From: Bryobacterales bacterium
Lineage (GTDB): Bacteria > Acidobacteriota > Terriglobia > Bryobacterales > Bryobacteraceae
Reading direction: 5' to 3'
DNA: 61,811 nt
Assembly (NCBI GenBank): GCA_009697505.1
Contig: SHUD01000006.1
Coordinates: 1 to 61,811 of the forward strand
Positions 46,301-54,809 of the stretch are shown one piece after another (within the stretch, counting starts at the first letter, position 1; each line of letters opens with the position of its first letter). The position numbers and the translations under genes were made by a program. The notes beneath the pieces were generated by a model. The model was not told where the DNA came from and searched no databases. It was given only the letters and a program-made list of their open reading frames with translations.

Positions 46301-46592
46301 CCACGCCCGTGCGCACTTCGGTCTTGAAACCCTGCGCCGTGACACTCACTTCATACGTGCCCGCCGGGAGGCTGGCGAGGCGGTAGTTACCGGAGTCATC
46401 CGTGGTCGCCGTACGCGTCACGCCTGTTTCCGCGCTCTTGGCCGTCACAGTCGCCTTGCCAACCACCGCGCCCTGCTGATCCTGAACGGTTCCGAGAATG
46501 GTCCCAGCGACGGTCTGCGCGTGAACGTTCACGCACAGCAGCACCGCGAACACGAGTACGAGCGTAGTGATGCGAGTATTGTTTCGGCTCAC
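43305..46592 (-). CDS. Oar-like TonB-dependent receptor with carboxypeptidase-regulatory domain
   Basis: 1095 residues. The best start is GTG at 46592 (SRNNTRITTLVLVFAVLL...), with GAAGGA 6 nt upstream and a signal peptide ending VNVHAQ; the ATG 27 nt earlier lacks these. A CarboxypepD_reg domain (about 25-110; GTILGTVQDQQGAVVGKATV, YRLASLPAGTYEVSV) is followed by a plug domain (about 120-240; TTIRELPLNGRDW, NAITKSGTNEYHGG) and a long beta-barrel ending in the outer-membrane signature LGMRLVF. Such proteins are highly expanded in acidobacteria and probably take up large organic polymers or siderophores. A tandem damaged paralogue lies directly upstream. Confidence 0.88.
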   Translation of the reverse strand: MSRNNTRITTLVLVFAVLLCVNVHAQTVAGTILGTVQDQQGAVVGKATVTAKSAETGVTRTATTDDSGNYRLASLPAGTYEVSVTAQGFKTEVRTGVGVTVGGESSLQFSLTVGAVTEKVEVTGEISQVDVSSSTLAGFVNATTIRELPLNGRDWLQLALLQPGTTFNTGQNQLDARHGQRGNGTAMSISGGRVTDNAFRIDGIVVNDYANAGPGSTLRVNMGVDAIREFSVLTNGFSSEYGMSSSGVVNAITKSGTNEYHGGAYYFHRNSALDARNFFDKTDPAKGQERLPGFRRHQLGGYLGGAVKKDKTFFFGNYETLREVKGLTVAIDTLSLNARQGILTSGTVQLHPYIRRILNVYPLPNGEIRGDTGKFNYGAPRAGHEHYYVAKMDHYFSSGTTLSGTYNYDLTDVTVPDDFNIKNASSPSRRHNLALNLQHIFSPAVINNTRLGFSRTLATSAMDCCARIPELTDLSLGFLPGKTMGSLLCTCLPAAFSGIGAGLGNSGANTAGYTTPQFYNDLSWNRGRHNIRMGFGFERIQHNLFNGGGPNGSFTFTSIRNILTGQPTQYSSDFPGADPTTGMRMSIFQGYIHDDFKVLPNLTINMGVRYETGTTVTEMYGRIANLRNIYDRAPSPITAASYAAPALGNPYYNNPSRKNFAPRLGFAWDPFKDGKTSIRGSAGIYDIVTLTHNFQGRLTRSFPYFFGGQVSDTAILAAAFPNRILAAMGPGSIGVAHVEFDPGRTYKGQWNFSIQRQITGSTALTVGYVGANGVRLVRPVEDIDQVPGHLATFDTAANSYRFPIPPGANPANNFYKLNPTWGSIRSTEWNGHSIYHALQVNFTQRPVKGLSYQAAYTWQKSIDAGSNTFSEGGESANSSGAAWAFNDKIQRGVSDFNLGHNLVFNYQYDIPMFAQVKSNKIGNAILSGWALGGIYTRQSGGSYSVKLSGPRSFSGNSQTAGINSSERPMFVLGPNCSTPNFATGDLNVTLNLSCIKFPERGQLGNLGRNTLRQRVFNNLDFSMFKNMKFFGEKLSAQLRVEMFNVLNNVNVQPQLQTVFDSSGAFTTQAATNTGFFGTFTTNASRQIQLGMRLVF

Positions 46593-46750
46593 GAATATCC
46601 TTCCGTAGTTTCTTACCATCTGAGAGTGCCCCCAACGAAAGATACAAAGTTAACTCTACTAGATCACACTGAGCGTGCGCCTGTCAAAACACACGCCACC
46701 CCAGCCACTCATGCGGCTGGGGGCGTAAGGACTCTGGATTTCGACGCCGG

Positions 46751-49700
46751 TCAGAAGATCAGCCGCAGGCCCAACTGGATCTGGCGGGACTGGTTGGTGG
46801 TGAAAGTGCCAAACTGACCTGTTGGTGTTCCGGCCTGTGAGGTAATGGCTCCGTTCCCATCGAAGATGGTCTGCAACTGGGGCTGAATATTGGTGTTGTT
46901 CATGACGTTGAACATTTCCACGCGCAACTGCGCCTTCAATTTTTCGCCCATCAGGTTCTGGTTCTTGAAGATGGAGAAATCCAGGTTGCGGAACGTGGGC
47001 ATCGTGAGATTGTTCCGGCCCAGGTTCCCTAGTTGCCCGGCTTCCGGGAACGCGAAACAGTTCAGATTGAGATATTTGCCGATAACTCCGGTGACCGCCG
47101 CGGCCGGTGAAGTACACGTGGAGTTCAGCACGAACATGTGCCGCGCCGCCGAGTTAAGGCTACCGCCCGCATTGCTGTTCCCCGTAAACGCCCGGTCGAC
47201 TCCGATCTTCACGCTGTAAGGACCGCCGCTCTGCCGGGTGTAGATACCGCCGATTGACCATCCACCCAGTACGGTGTTGGAAAACCGGTTCGACCGGATA
47301 GCCGCGGGCATCGGGATGTCGTAAGAGTAGTTGAGCACCAGATTCACTTGCAAAGCATGGTAGATGCTGTGTCCGCCCCATTCCGTGGACCGCAGGCTTC
47401 CATAATTCGGGTTAATCCGTTGAATTAAGTTCCGGTTATTGCCGGCAGGGATCGGGAAGCGGTAGCTGTTCGACGCCGTGTCAAAGCGCGCCAGGTACCC
47501 CGGCACCTGGTCGATATCCTCGACCGGACGAACCAGACGTACGCCCGAGGCACCGACATAACCCACCGTCAGAGCCATAGTCCTAATTGAGCTGGCGCTG
47601 GATATTCAGGTTCCACTGACCCTTGTAGCCCCGGCCAGGATCGGGCTCCACGTGCGCCACGCCCAGTGAGGCTTTCCCCAGCAGCGGCAGGATCTGGTTC
47701 GGGAAGGCGGCTGCAAGACCCGCGGCGTTGCTGTAACTTGCCCCCACGAAGTACGGGACGGAACGCGTGAGACGGCCCTGGAAATTGTAGGGCAGGATGA
47801 GCATATCGAAGATTCCAGCCCCGCCGCGGATGGCCATCTTACCATCTTTAAAAGGATCCCAGGAGAATCCAACGCGGGGCGCGAAGTTCTTGCGGGAGGG
47901 GTGGTTATAGTAAGGGTCGCCGAGCGTCGGGTCCACATCGGTCAGTCTGCGGAGATTCGCGACCCTTCCATTAACGTCGGTAACAGACGAGCCCGTTTCA
48001 TACCGTAACCCGAGATTGATGGTCAGGTTCGGCAGGACCTTGTAGTCGTCCTGAAAATATCCTTGAAAGATGGACATCCGCATTCCGGTCGTCGGGTCGG
48101 CGCCGGGAAGATCCGAAGTGAACAAGACCGGCTTTACGGTTAACAATCCCTCGAGTGAAGTAAATGTATAACTGCCATTGATGGTTCCGCCGTTAAACAG
48201 GTTGTGATCGATGCGCTCAAAGCCAAAGCCCATGCGCAGATTATGTTTGCCCCGGTTCCAGGAAAGGTCGTTATAAAGCTGCGGAGTTGTGTACCCAGCC
48301 GTATTGGGTCCGCTCGGGCCCAGTCCCGCGCCAATCCCACTGTAAAGAGCGGGCAGGACGCTTGCCAAAAGAAGCGTACCCATATTGTGGTCAGGCAAAA
48401 AGCCCAATTTCTTATCCGTAAGCTGCGGAATTCTGGCACAGCAGTCCCTGCTGGATGTTGACAAGGTACGGCTGAAGCCCAGGCGGGTATTGTTGATGAC
48501 CGTAGGCCCGAATATGTGCTGCAGACTCAGAACTAAATTGTGCCGCCGCGAGGGAGACGTCGCATCCTTGATATTGTAGTCATCCGGCACGGTGACATCT
48601 GTCTTGTCGTATGTTGTAGGTTCCACTCAAGGTAGTACTTGAGGAGAAATAGTGGTCCATCTTGGCCACGTAGTAGTGCTCCAGGCCGGACCGCGGCGCC
48701 CCGTAGCTGAACTTCCCGACGTCGCCGGCAACTGCGCCATTGGGCTCCGGGTAAACCGGCAGGTAAGGTATCATGCGCGAATCCACGGTAACCTGCTTGG
48801 TAGACGTGCACGAAGGTGGATTGCTGCACAGAATGCCTTTACGGGCATTGGGCGAGAGCGTATCCACGCTCACCGTCAGGCTCTTCACTTCGCGCAGACT
48901 TTCATAATTCCCGAAGAAGAAGGTCTTATCCTTCTTGACCGCGCCACCCAAATAACCACCGTATTGGTGGCGGCGGAACGCCGGAATGGTCCCTGCATCG
49001 AAAAAGTTCCGGGCGTCGAGCGCGCTGTTGCGATGGAAATAGTAGCCTCCGCCGTGATACTCATTGGTGCCCGACTTGGTGATCGCATTCACCACACCCG
49101 AGGAACTCATGCCGTACTCCGTCGAGTAGCTATTGGTCAACACCGAGAATTCACGGATGGCGTCCACGCCCATATTCACGCGCAGCGTGCTGCCCGGACC
49201 GGCATTGGCGTAATCGTTCACGACTATACCGTCGATCCGGAACGAATTCTCGGTCACGCGCCCACCCGAGATGGAAATTGCCGTACCGTTGCCGCGCTGG
49301 CCATGTCGGGCATCGAGTTGGTTCTGGCCCGTGTTAAAACTCGTGCCCGGCTGCAACAGCGTAAGCTGGAGCCAGTCCCGGCCATTCAGCGGCAGCTCGC
49401 GGATCGTCGTCGCATTCACGAAGCCGGCCAGCGTGGAGCTGGATACATCGACCTGCGCGGCTTCCCCCGTGACTTCGACCTTCTCTGTGACGGCTCCGAC
49501 GGTGAGAGAAAACGGGACATTCACCTCGCCGCCGACGGTGACCTGGACCCCAGTTCGCACTTCCGTCTTGAATCCGGGAGCGGTGGTGCTGATTTCGTAC
49601 GCCCCCGCCGGCACGCTGACGATGCGGAAACTTCCGTTCTCATCGGATACGGCAGTGCGCGTGATTCCCGTGTCAGCGCTCTTCGCCGAGACGGTAGCCT

Positions 49701-49845
49701 TCGCGATGACGGCTCCCTGCTGGTCCTGGACGGTTCCCAGGATCGTTCCGCTGACGGTCTGCGCATGGAGCCGGGAGCTCAAGCACAGGACTGCTATCAC
49801 CACAGCCAAACTGGACAACACCCGACGAATACCGGTCTTGCTCAT
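46751..49845 (-). pseudogene. Frameshifted paralogue of the Oar-like TonB-dependent receptor
   Basis: Closely similar along its length to the intact receptor next door, but read in three frames. The first segment (from the ATG at 49845 after AAGGGGG, with signal peptide MSKTGIRRVLSSLAVVIAVL) ends in the wrong frame because one extra T at about 48612 changes GTYNYD into GTYNIRQD. The second segment runs to about 47583, where another single-base insertion (47577-47591) puts a TAG after QRQLN. The third segment continues ALTVGYVGASG to the terminal LGLRLIF. Between HALQVN and LVLNYSYD, 60 residues present in the intact copy are missing (180 nt, in frame, junction at 47341/47342). Functional product very unlikely unless the two shifts are sequencing errors. 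Confidence 0.85.
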
Positions 49846-50036
49846 TGCTGCCCCCTTAATGGTCTGGGCGTACTTCAACACAATGCGCCCAGTTGCTGAG
49901 GATTACAACACGAAGGTCACAATCTTGTCAACGACCAAAGCTCCAGCAGCAACAAGATTCAAAAAAGTGGATTCGGCCTTATGAAATATTGTAGAATTCC
50001 AAAACGGGTGTCTTCCTCCGAGCGCCCGCTGGGACG

Positions 50037-50060
50037 GGAGCGCGGTTTCGGCCGCGCTCC
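50037..50060. terminator. Hairpin after the receptor remnant
   Basis: GGAGCGCGG (50037-50045) pairs perfectly with CCGCGCTCC (50052-50060) around a 6-nt loop, just past the end of the receptor remnant on the minus strand. No T-run follows, so it may be a rho-dependent or vestigial terminator. Confidence 0.45.
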
Positions 50061-50073
50061 TCAATCCCTGTGC

Positions 50074-50500
50074 CTAGACCAACAGCTTCAGCGCAAACTG
50101 GATGTTCCGCGACAGGTAGTTGCCCGTGTCGCCGATCACACCGAAGCTCGAAGTGGGCGACGCGTTAAACACGTTGTTCGGCATGCCCAGGTTCGGATGG
50201 TTCAGAATATTGAAGAACTCAGCTCCGAACTGTACCGTGTAGCGCTCCCGGATGGGCATTTCCTTAAACACCGAGAAGTCGATCTGATACATGCCCGGCC
50301 CTATCGCCGTATTGCGGCCCAGGTTGCCGATAGTAAGCGGCGTATTTAACGTGTAAGAGGCCCGGTTGAACCAGTTCGTCGGGGTACCGCTCAACGGGTC
50401 GCTGATGCCGGTGGTATTCGGACGATCCGTTGAAAGAATAGCGGCCGAAGAACTGATTCCGCTCGTTGAAAATATCGATGTTGCATCGCACGCGATGGCA
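50074..50500 (-). pseudogene. Scrap of a third Oar-like TonB-dependent receptor
   Basis: The end of this stretch encodes a receptor C-terminus (TPTNWFNRASYTLNTPLTIG, NLGRNTAIGPGMYQIDFSVF, FFNILNHPNLGMPNN, ending FALKLLV). Upstream in another frame is an internal receptor piece, NIDIFNERNQFFGRYSFNG, normally found hundreds of residues earlier. The two are joined out of frame near 50425-50440, so most of the barrel, the plug and the N-terminal domain are deleted. It no longer encodes a usable protein. Its sequence is distinct from the two receptors next to it. Confidence 0.75.
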
Positions 50501-50520
50501 CTTGCAAGCAGCGGGAACTG

Positions 50521-51933
50521 TTACGGGATGACTGTTCGGCCACCTGGGTATTGAGCCACGGCGCTGCCTCTTCCCTGCTCCGCCGCCGGCGCGAGCAAGC
50601 GCATCGCCAGGCGCTCCTGATCGTCGGCGGAAAGCAGCCAGAACTCAGGTTCCCGCGAATCGTCGAACGGGTCGAAGTAGATCCCATTCTTGCGGGCCTC
50701 AAAGTGGAGATGCGGCGCGGTGGAATGTCCGGTGGACCCGACCAGGCCAATCATCTTGCCGCGGGAAACCGAAACACCCGCTTTGATCTCGCGAGGAATG
50801 ACCGACAGATGAGCGTAGTAGGTCTGGTAACCCAGGCCGTGGTCCAGAATGATCAGCTTGCCGAAGCCGCCCCTCCACCCCGCAAAAGCAACGATCGCGT
50901 CGCCGACGGCATGCACGTCGGTTCCCTTGGCCGCCATCATGTCCACGCCCAGATGGTAGCCATGAACCCGAACGGTGCGGTCTGGCGTCTTGCCGCCGGA
51001 AACCGTGTGGCGTATGGTCCGCGTGCGCGGCCCAACCCCTCGCGATTGGTAGCGATATTTCACCGGCGACTGCCACAGAACACGCTCATAAACCACGCCG
51101 TCCATGCCGATCAAGACGCCCGGTCCAGCCGGCCGCTCCACCCACCAGGCTCCGTCCAGGCGGGTTCCTGACACCGAATCCAGAATTTCAATGGATTCCA
51201 AATGCTCCGGCATGGGAGACGCGTCAGCTTCCGTGTCGATATTGAGATCCATCTCGCGTTCCAAGACCACGCGGGCCGTGTACGAGTCGTTATCCGGCGC
51301 CAGTTTGGCGATCATGCGGGGTACCAGAATATCGAGTTGCCAGCGGATGTTCGGCGGAATGGAGGACATGACCGGGTGAGATGGTTCATTCATGTCCGCC
51401 ACGGCTACGGTCAGCACGCGGCGCGACGGCTCCGGACAGTCGCAGACTCCGGGAGTCGCCACCACGCCGTCCGCGCTCTTGTGAATCGATACGGCCGGTG
51501 GGTTCCCGTCCGTTGGCTCCGTGCGCTGGAATGTGGCGGAAGCGGCGCCGCCTTCCCCACCGATTGCCGCCATATAGGGGACGCATTCGCTCTGGGGTTC
51601 ACTCTGGCGCTGCGGAAGCACATCTAGATCCGTCAACAGGGATCCCAACCGCGTCTCCTCGATGGCGAGCTTGGAGGCCAGTCCAGGGACGCCGGACGGG
51701 TCCAGGCAGCCTTGCCATACCGAGGACGCTTCGGTCACTTCGGGGAGGTCCGCCGGCGGGCGCGCCGGAAGCGCGGCTACTTTCCCGTTCTTTTTGCGGG
51801 ATGCCTTGATCTTTTTAGGCTTTTTCTCGGCCGCCGCGGCTGGCTTGACCTTCTTGGAAGCCGCATGGACGTAGCTCATGGGAGCCGCCAAAAGCAGCAG
51901 CGACACTGCTCCGGCCAGACACCGCACTAACAT
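50521..51933 (-). CDS. M23-family (LytM-type) metallopeptidase, secreted
   Basis: 470 residues from the ATG at 51933 (MLVRCLAGAVSLLLLAAPMS, signal peptide), with AGGA 9 nt upstream; the open frame continues to 52185 but without a better start. A Lys-rich low-complexity stretch follows the signal (KPKKIKASRKKNGK), then a middle domain of unknown type, then the M23 catalytic domain with the zinc motifs HLGVD and HLHFE, which cleave peptidoglycan cross-bridges. The 'VHAVGDAIVAFAGWRGGFGK' and 'GYQTYYAHLSVIPREIKAG' blocks are standard for the family. A role in cell-wall remodelling is inferred. Not in an operon. Confidence 0.88.
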   Translation of the reverse strand: MLVRCLAGAVSLLLLAAPMSYVHAASKKVKPAAAAEKKPKKIKASRKKNGKVAALPARPPADLPEVTEASSVWQGCLDPSGVPGLASKLAIEETRLGSLLTDLDVLPQRQSEPQSECVPYMAAIGGEGGAASATFQRTEPTDGNPPAVSIHKSADGVVATPGVCDCPEPSRRVLTVAVADMNEPSHPVMSSIPPNIRWQLDILVPRMIAKLAPDNDSYTARVVLEREMDLNIDTEADASPMPEHLESIEILDSVSGTRLDGAWWVERPAGPGVLIGMDGVVYERVLWQSPVKYRYQSRGVGPRTRTIRHTVSGGKTPDRTVRVHGYHLGVDMMAAKGTDVHAVGDAIVAFAGWRGGFGKLIILDHGLGYQTYYAHLSVIPREIKAGVSVSRGKMIGLVGSTGHSTAPHLHFEARKNGIYFDPFDDSREPEFWLLSADDQERLAMRLLAPAAEQGRGSAVAQYPGGRTVIP

Positions 51934-52170
51934 ACTCTGACGTCCTATCATGAGGCGAATCTTTTTAGTGTACATCGGCGGCGGCACGTGATTGGGGGTG
52001 GTGGTGCAGGCATCCCGCTTCAGAGAAGATCGCGGTCGCCCAGGGGTGGCGGAGGGGCGACGGACCCCACAGGCCAATGGGCACTTAGAGATTGCCGCCG
52101 CAAGGGGTTCTACCGGGTAGCCGCGCACGAGCCGACGGTGCGTATCGCGTACGATCATAACAGCAAATAT

Positions 52171-52902
52171 ATGACCAATGAACAACTACTCGCTGAGGTT
52201 GAGTACCTGCTGAGGAGCATGCCCCCACGAGAAACTCTTCGTCATGAAACGGAGGAAAACCTCACGTGGCTCGGCAGACTATCGGCGGTAATCGAAAAAT
52301 GGGACCTTCCGAAGTCTATATCTCTGCATGTCGCCATCAGCCATTTGCACGGCCATACCTCGCATGAGGCCAATAGGGGCTTCCGGCAGTTGATGATACT
52401 TCTGCGCCAAGCCCAACATGATCTTCAGATGGAAACCCTCGGTCCTATCAGTGTCGCCGTGCCGAGAGGAAATGTCTATGAATACTTTGACGAAATTCGC
52501 AAGATCATCGAAGGCGCAAAGGAAGACCTTCTTTTCGTTGATCCATATTTGGATGCCGGGTTTGTTTCTCGCTATTTGGCGCATGTCACGCCCGGCGTGG
52601 CCATTCGGTTACTGACGCGCCATAAACTCGCGGCGCTCCTTCCCGCTGTCGAGGTTTACACCAAACAGAATCAAGTGAGGATCGAAGTCCGCTCCGAGCC
52701 AAATTTTCATGATCGCTACCTATTTATTGACAAGATCGCCTGCTACCAGTCTGGGGCCTCCTTTAGGGACGGTGACTCGGCTCCTTGCATGGTAGCAGAG
52801 AGTTTAATTCTTATCCGCGTTCATCCGCGTCCATCCGCGGGCGAATCTCTTACAGCGGCGTGTACCCTGCGTATGCGCCGGAGCGATGAGCGATACGGGT
52901 AA
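52171..52902 (+). CDS. PLD-like protein, C-terminally truncated
   Basis: 243 residues from the ATG at 52171. Residues 1-85 are helical and unassigned. From about 95 on, VYEYFDEIRKIIEGAKEDLL, FVDPYLDAGFVSRY and PNFHDRYLFIDK resemble a single phospholipase-D-like (HKD-related) domain, with H-D-R and a downstream Asp in the active-site position, then SGASFRDG. In relatives SGAS-(x)-DG is followed by a conserved tail; here the sequence departs into an intergenic repeat and stops, so the gene has lost its natural C-terminus. Base composition is visibly poorer in G+C than the neighbours, which suggests transfer. The last 50 nt overlap the convergent RelE-type gene. Confidence 0.55.
   Translation: MTNEQLLAEVEYLLRSMPPRETLRHETEENLTWLGRLSAVIEKWDLPKSISLHVAISHLHGHTSHEANRGFRQLMILLRQAQHDLQMETLGPISVAVPRGNVYEYFDEIRKIIEGAKEDLLFVDPYLDAGFVSRYLAHVTPGVAIRLLTRHKLAALLPAVEVYTKQNQVRIEVRSEPNFHDRYLFIDKIACYQSGASFRDGDSAPCMVAESLILIRVHPRPSAGESLTAACTLRMRRSDERYG
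52811..52846 (+). repeat. Left copy of a TTATCCGCGTTCATCCGC repeat
   Basis: Three near-repeats of a 10-mer, TCCGCGTTCA, TCCGCGTCCA and TCCGCGGGCG, form a block whose first 18 bases recur inverted at 53501-53518 with one mismatch. Blocks of this kind are, to my recollection, common intergenic repeats in environmental genomes. Here it replaces the 3' end of the PLD-like gene. Confidence 0.7.
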
Positions 52903-53131
52903 TCAAGACGGAGCGTTTTTCCGCGGAGACGCGGAAAATCATGCGCTGGAGACCAAAGCGAATTCGGTAGTAGTCGTTTCGGCCACGCAGGGGTTGGGCC
53001 AGGGAGAAAGGGTCTTCCTGCATCGCTTCCATTGCGTCCAGGATCTCGCCGCGCAAGCCGGCTGGAAGTTGGCGGAGCGCGCGGTGGGCTGTGGGCAGGA
53101 CCTCAACGGTCCATCTTGCGGCCGGTAGCAC
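52850..53131 (-). CDS. RelE/ParE-family toxin
   Basis: 93 residues of the RelE superfamily of mRNA interferases or gyrase inhibitors: WTVEVLPTAHRALRQLPAGL, then DPFSLAQPLRGRNDYYRIRF, then QRMIFRVSAEKRSVLITRIA with the C-terminal HRSGAY. The conserved basic residues and the YYRIR strand of the family are present. It overlaps the end of the upstream small gene by 29 nt in a different frame, the usual antitoxin-then-toxin arrangement. Probably a functional toxin-antitoxin module. Confidence 0.85.
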   Translation of the reverse strand: MLPAARWTVEVLPTAHRALRQLPAGLRGEILDAMEAMQEDPFSLAQPLRGRNDYYRIRFGLQRMIFRVSAEKRSVLITRIAHRSGAYAGYTPL

Positions 53132-53315
53132 GGTCGAATTCTTTGAGCACCTTCGCGAGGGGGATGGGCCTCTCCCTCTGGATCAGACGCTCGCTGACGG
53201 CGATGTCGACCTCGTCACGTCCGATAGAACCCAGGGCGCACTGTTGCACCGGCGTCTGGCGCGCAGTATTACGGACCGGGGTGGTCTTGGCGGGCGGCAG
53301 CGGACGGCGCTTCAT
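53103..53315 (-). CDS. Putative antitoxin of the RelE-type toxin
   Basis: 70 residues, basic N-terminal half (MKRRPLPPAKTTPVRN), then IGRDEVDIAVSERLIQRERP and a terminal helix KVLKEFDRATGRK. No DNA-binding fold is recognisable by eye. The antitoxin call rests on its size, its position directly upstream and the 29-nt overlap with the toxin gene; the C-terminal half would be the toxin-binding part. Its start overlaps the stop of the preceding fragment as ATGA. Confidence 0.65.
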   Translation of the reverse strand: MKRRPLPPAKTTPVRNTARQTPVQQCALGSIGRDEVDIAVSERLIQRERPIPLAKVLKEFDRATGRKMDR

Positions 53316-53530
53316 GATTTCAGTCTAGCGCGGACGGTGCCGTCGGGAACCACGCGCTTGGAGGAGTGGGTGGAGAGTTCGGGTAGGAGGGTCCAGCCGT
53401 GCTTTTTAGCGGCTTTATAGAGAAGGGTTTGGAAAGGCCCCTTCAGGCCGAGCTCATGAGTGACTACCCGCGCTTTGAGATGCAAAGCAGAGAGTGGCCC
53501 GCGGATGAACGCCGATAAATTAGGGTTCAT
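53312..53530 (-). pseudogene. N-terminal scrap of a type ISP/IIG restriction-modification protein
   Basis: A 72-residue frame whose first 15-20 residues come from an intergenic repeat. The rest (THELGLKGPFQTLLYKAAKK, HGWTLLPELSTHSS, RVVPDGTVR) resembles the start of the nuclease domain of type ISP/IIG restriction-modification enzymes, in which PDGT is followed by GYWEAKD. That catalytic continuation is absent and a stop follows within six codons. Non-functional as a nuclease; it may persist because it drives translation of the antitoxin gene, whose ATG overlaps its stop. Assignment tentative. Confidence 0.4.
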
Positions 53531-53557
53531 TCGCGTCCATTCACCTCCATTTGCGAG
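53501..53557. repeat. Right copy of the 18-bp repeat, inverted, plus a direct copy
   Basis: GCGGATGAACGCCGATAA (53501-53518) is the reverse complement of the left block with one mismatch. A degenerate direct copy follows (TTCATTCGCGTCCATTCACC and on to 53557). The direct part encodes the last ten residues and stop of RmuC on the minus strand. Confidence 0.7.
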
Positions 53558-54705
53558 CCGTCAATTTCCCCTGGCGCGGGCACGCTGACATCGCGGAGGC
53601 TGCGTTCCAGCACGCGGGTGCGGGTCTCGGCCTGGTCCACGGTATCGGCGGCTTCCTGTAAACGCTTTTTCACCTTACTAAGAACGCCGGCGTACTTGGC
53701 GAACTCGGTCTTGACGACGCTCAGCGTGTTCATGATTTCGCTCGAGCTCTGCTGTATCGCCAGCGTGCGGAAGCCCATCTGCAGGCTGTTGAGGATCGCG
53801 GCGAAGGTGTTGGGTCCGGTCAGGATCACGCGGTGCTCGCGCTGTAGCGTCTCGGCGAGCGCGGGGCGGCGCAGGGCTTCGGCATAGAGGCCCTCTGTCG
53901 GCAGGAACAGCAAGCCGAAGTCAGTGGTGGCGGGAGGTTGCAAATACTTGGTGCTGATGGTGCGCGCGCAGAGTTTGAGCGTGGCTTCCAGGCTCCGCGT
54001 GGCGGCTTCAACGGCGGCGGGATCGCCCAGCTCGGCGGCATCGAGAAGGCGCTGGTAATCTTCCATCGGGAACTTGGCGTCGACCGGCAGCCAGCAGGGC
54101 TGGCCGGGCTCGCGGCCGGGGAGTTTGATGGCGAACTCGACACGCTCCGACGTCCCGGTAGTGGCCACGTTCTTGGCGTACTGATCCGGCGTGAGCATCT
54201 GTTCGAGCAGTGCGCCGAGCTGGACTTCGCCCCAGGTGCCGCGCGTCTTGACGTTCGTGAGGACGCGCTTCAGATCGCCGACGCCGGAGGCCAGCGTCTG
54301 CATTTCGCCCAGGCCTTTGTGGACCTGCTCCAAGCGGTCGCTGACCAGTTTGAAGGATGCGCCGAGGCGGGCTTCCAGCGTCCCTTGCAGTTTTTCGTCG
54401 ACGGTCTGGCGCACTTGTTCGAGACGCGCTTCGACGGTGGCGCGGATCTCATCGAGCTGCGTCTTTTGCGCCAGCGTGAGATCCAGGCGAAGCGCTTGGA
54501 TCTGCCCGGCCAGTTCCTGGCGCAGGCGCGAGAACTCGTCACCGGTTCCCCGCCCGGTCTGCTGGAGCGATTGGTTCAGCAGGTCTAATCTCTGAGCAAG
54601 GCGCTGCTCGAGGTTCGCATTACCCGGCCTTTTCCAAAGCACCAGTTGCAGCAGGACAATGGCAATGGCCAGGGCCAGCAGAACGGGCAGGATGACTTCA
54701 TTCAT
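53527..54705 (-). CDS. rmuC: DNA recombination protein RmuC
   Basis: 392 residues. An N-terminal membrane helix (MNEVILPVLLALAIAIVLLQ) precedes a long coiled coil (about 45-160) and the RmuC core with TRGTWGEVQLGALLEQML, VDAKFPMEDYQRLL and LLFLPTEGLYAEAL. RmuC proteins have a restriction-nuclease-like fold and limit inversions at short inverted repeats in E. coli; the Asp and Lys of VDAKFP fit the nuclease core. The start at 54705 has AGGGA 5 nt upstream. The last ten residues (QMEVNGRE region) are encoded by repeat DNA, so the natural C-terminus may have been replaced. Confidence 0.9.
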   Translation of the reverse strand: MNEVILPVLLALAIAIVLLQLVLWKRPGNANLEQRLAQRLDLLNQSLQQTGRGTGDEFSRLRQELAGQIQALRLDLTLAQKTQLDEIRATVEARLEQVRQTVDEKLQGTLEARLGASFKLVSDRLEQVHKGLGEMQTLASGVGDLKRVLTNVKTRGTWGEVQLGALLEQMLTPDQYAKNVATTGTSERVEFAIKLPGREPGQPCWLPVDAKFPMEDYQRLLDAAELGDPAAVEAATRSLEATLKLCARTISTKYLQPPATTDFGLLFLPTEGLYAEALRRPALAETLQREHRVILTGPNTFAAILNSLQMGFRTLAIQQSSSEIMNTLSVVKTEFAKYAGVLSKVKKRLQEAADTVDQAETRTRVLERSLRDVSVPAPGEIDGSQMEVNGRE

Positions 54706-54809
54706 GCGTTCCCTGATTGTAGCGAAACAGTACAAATGGACCATTGCCGGAGGCCAACTTGCGGGGCAAGATGGAACTGGCAACCCGGCACAACGTACAC
54801 GAAAAAGCC

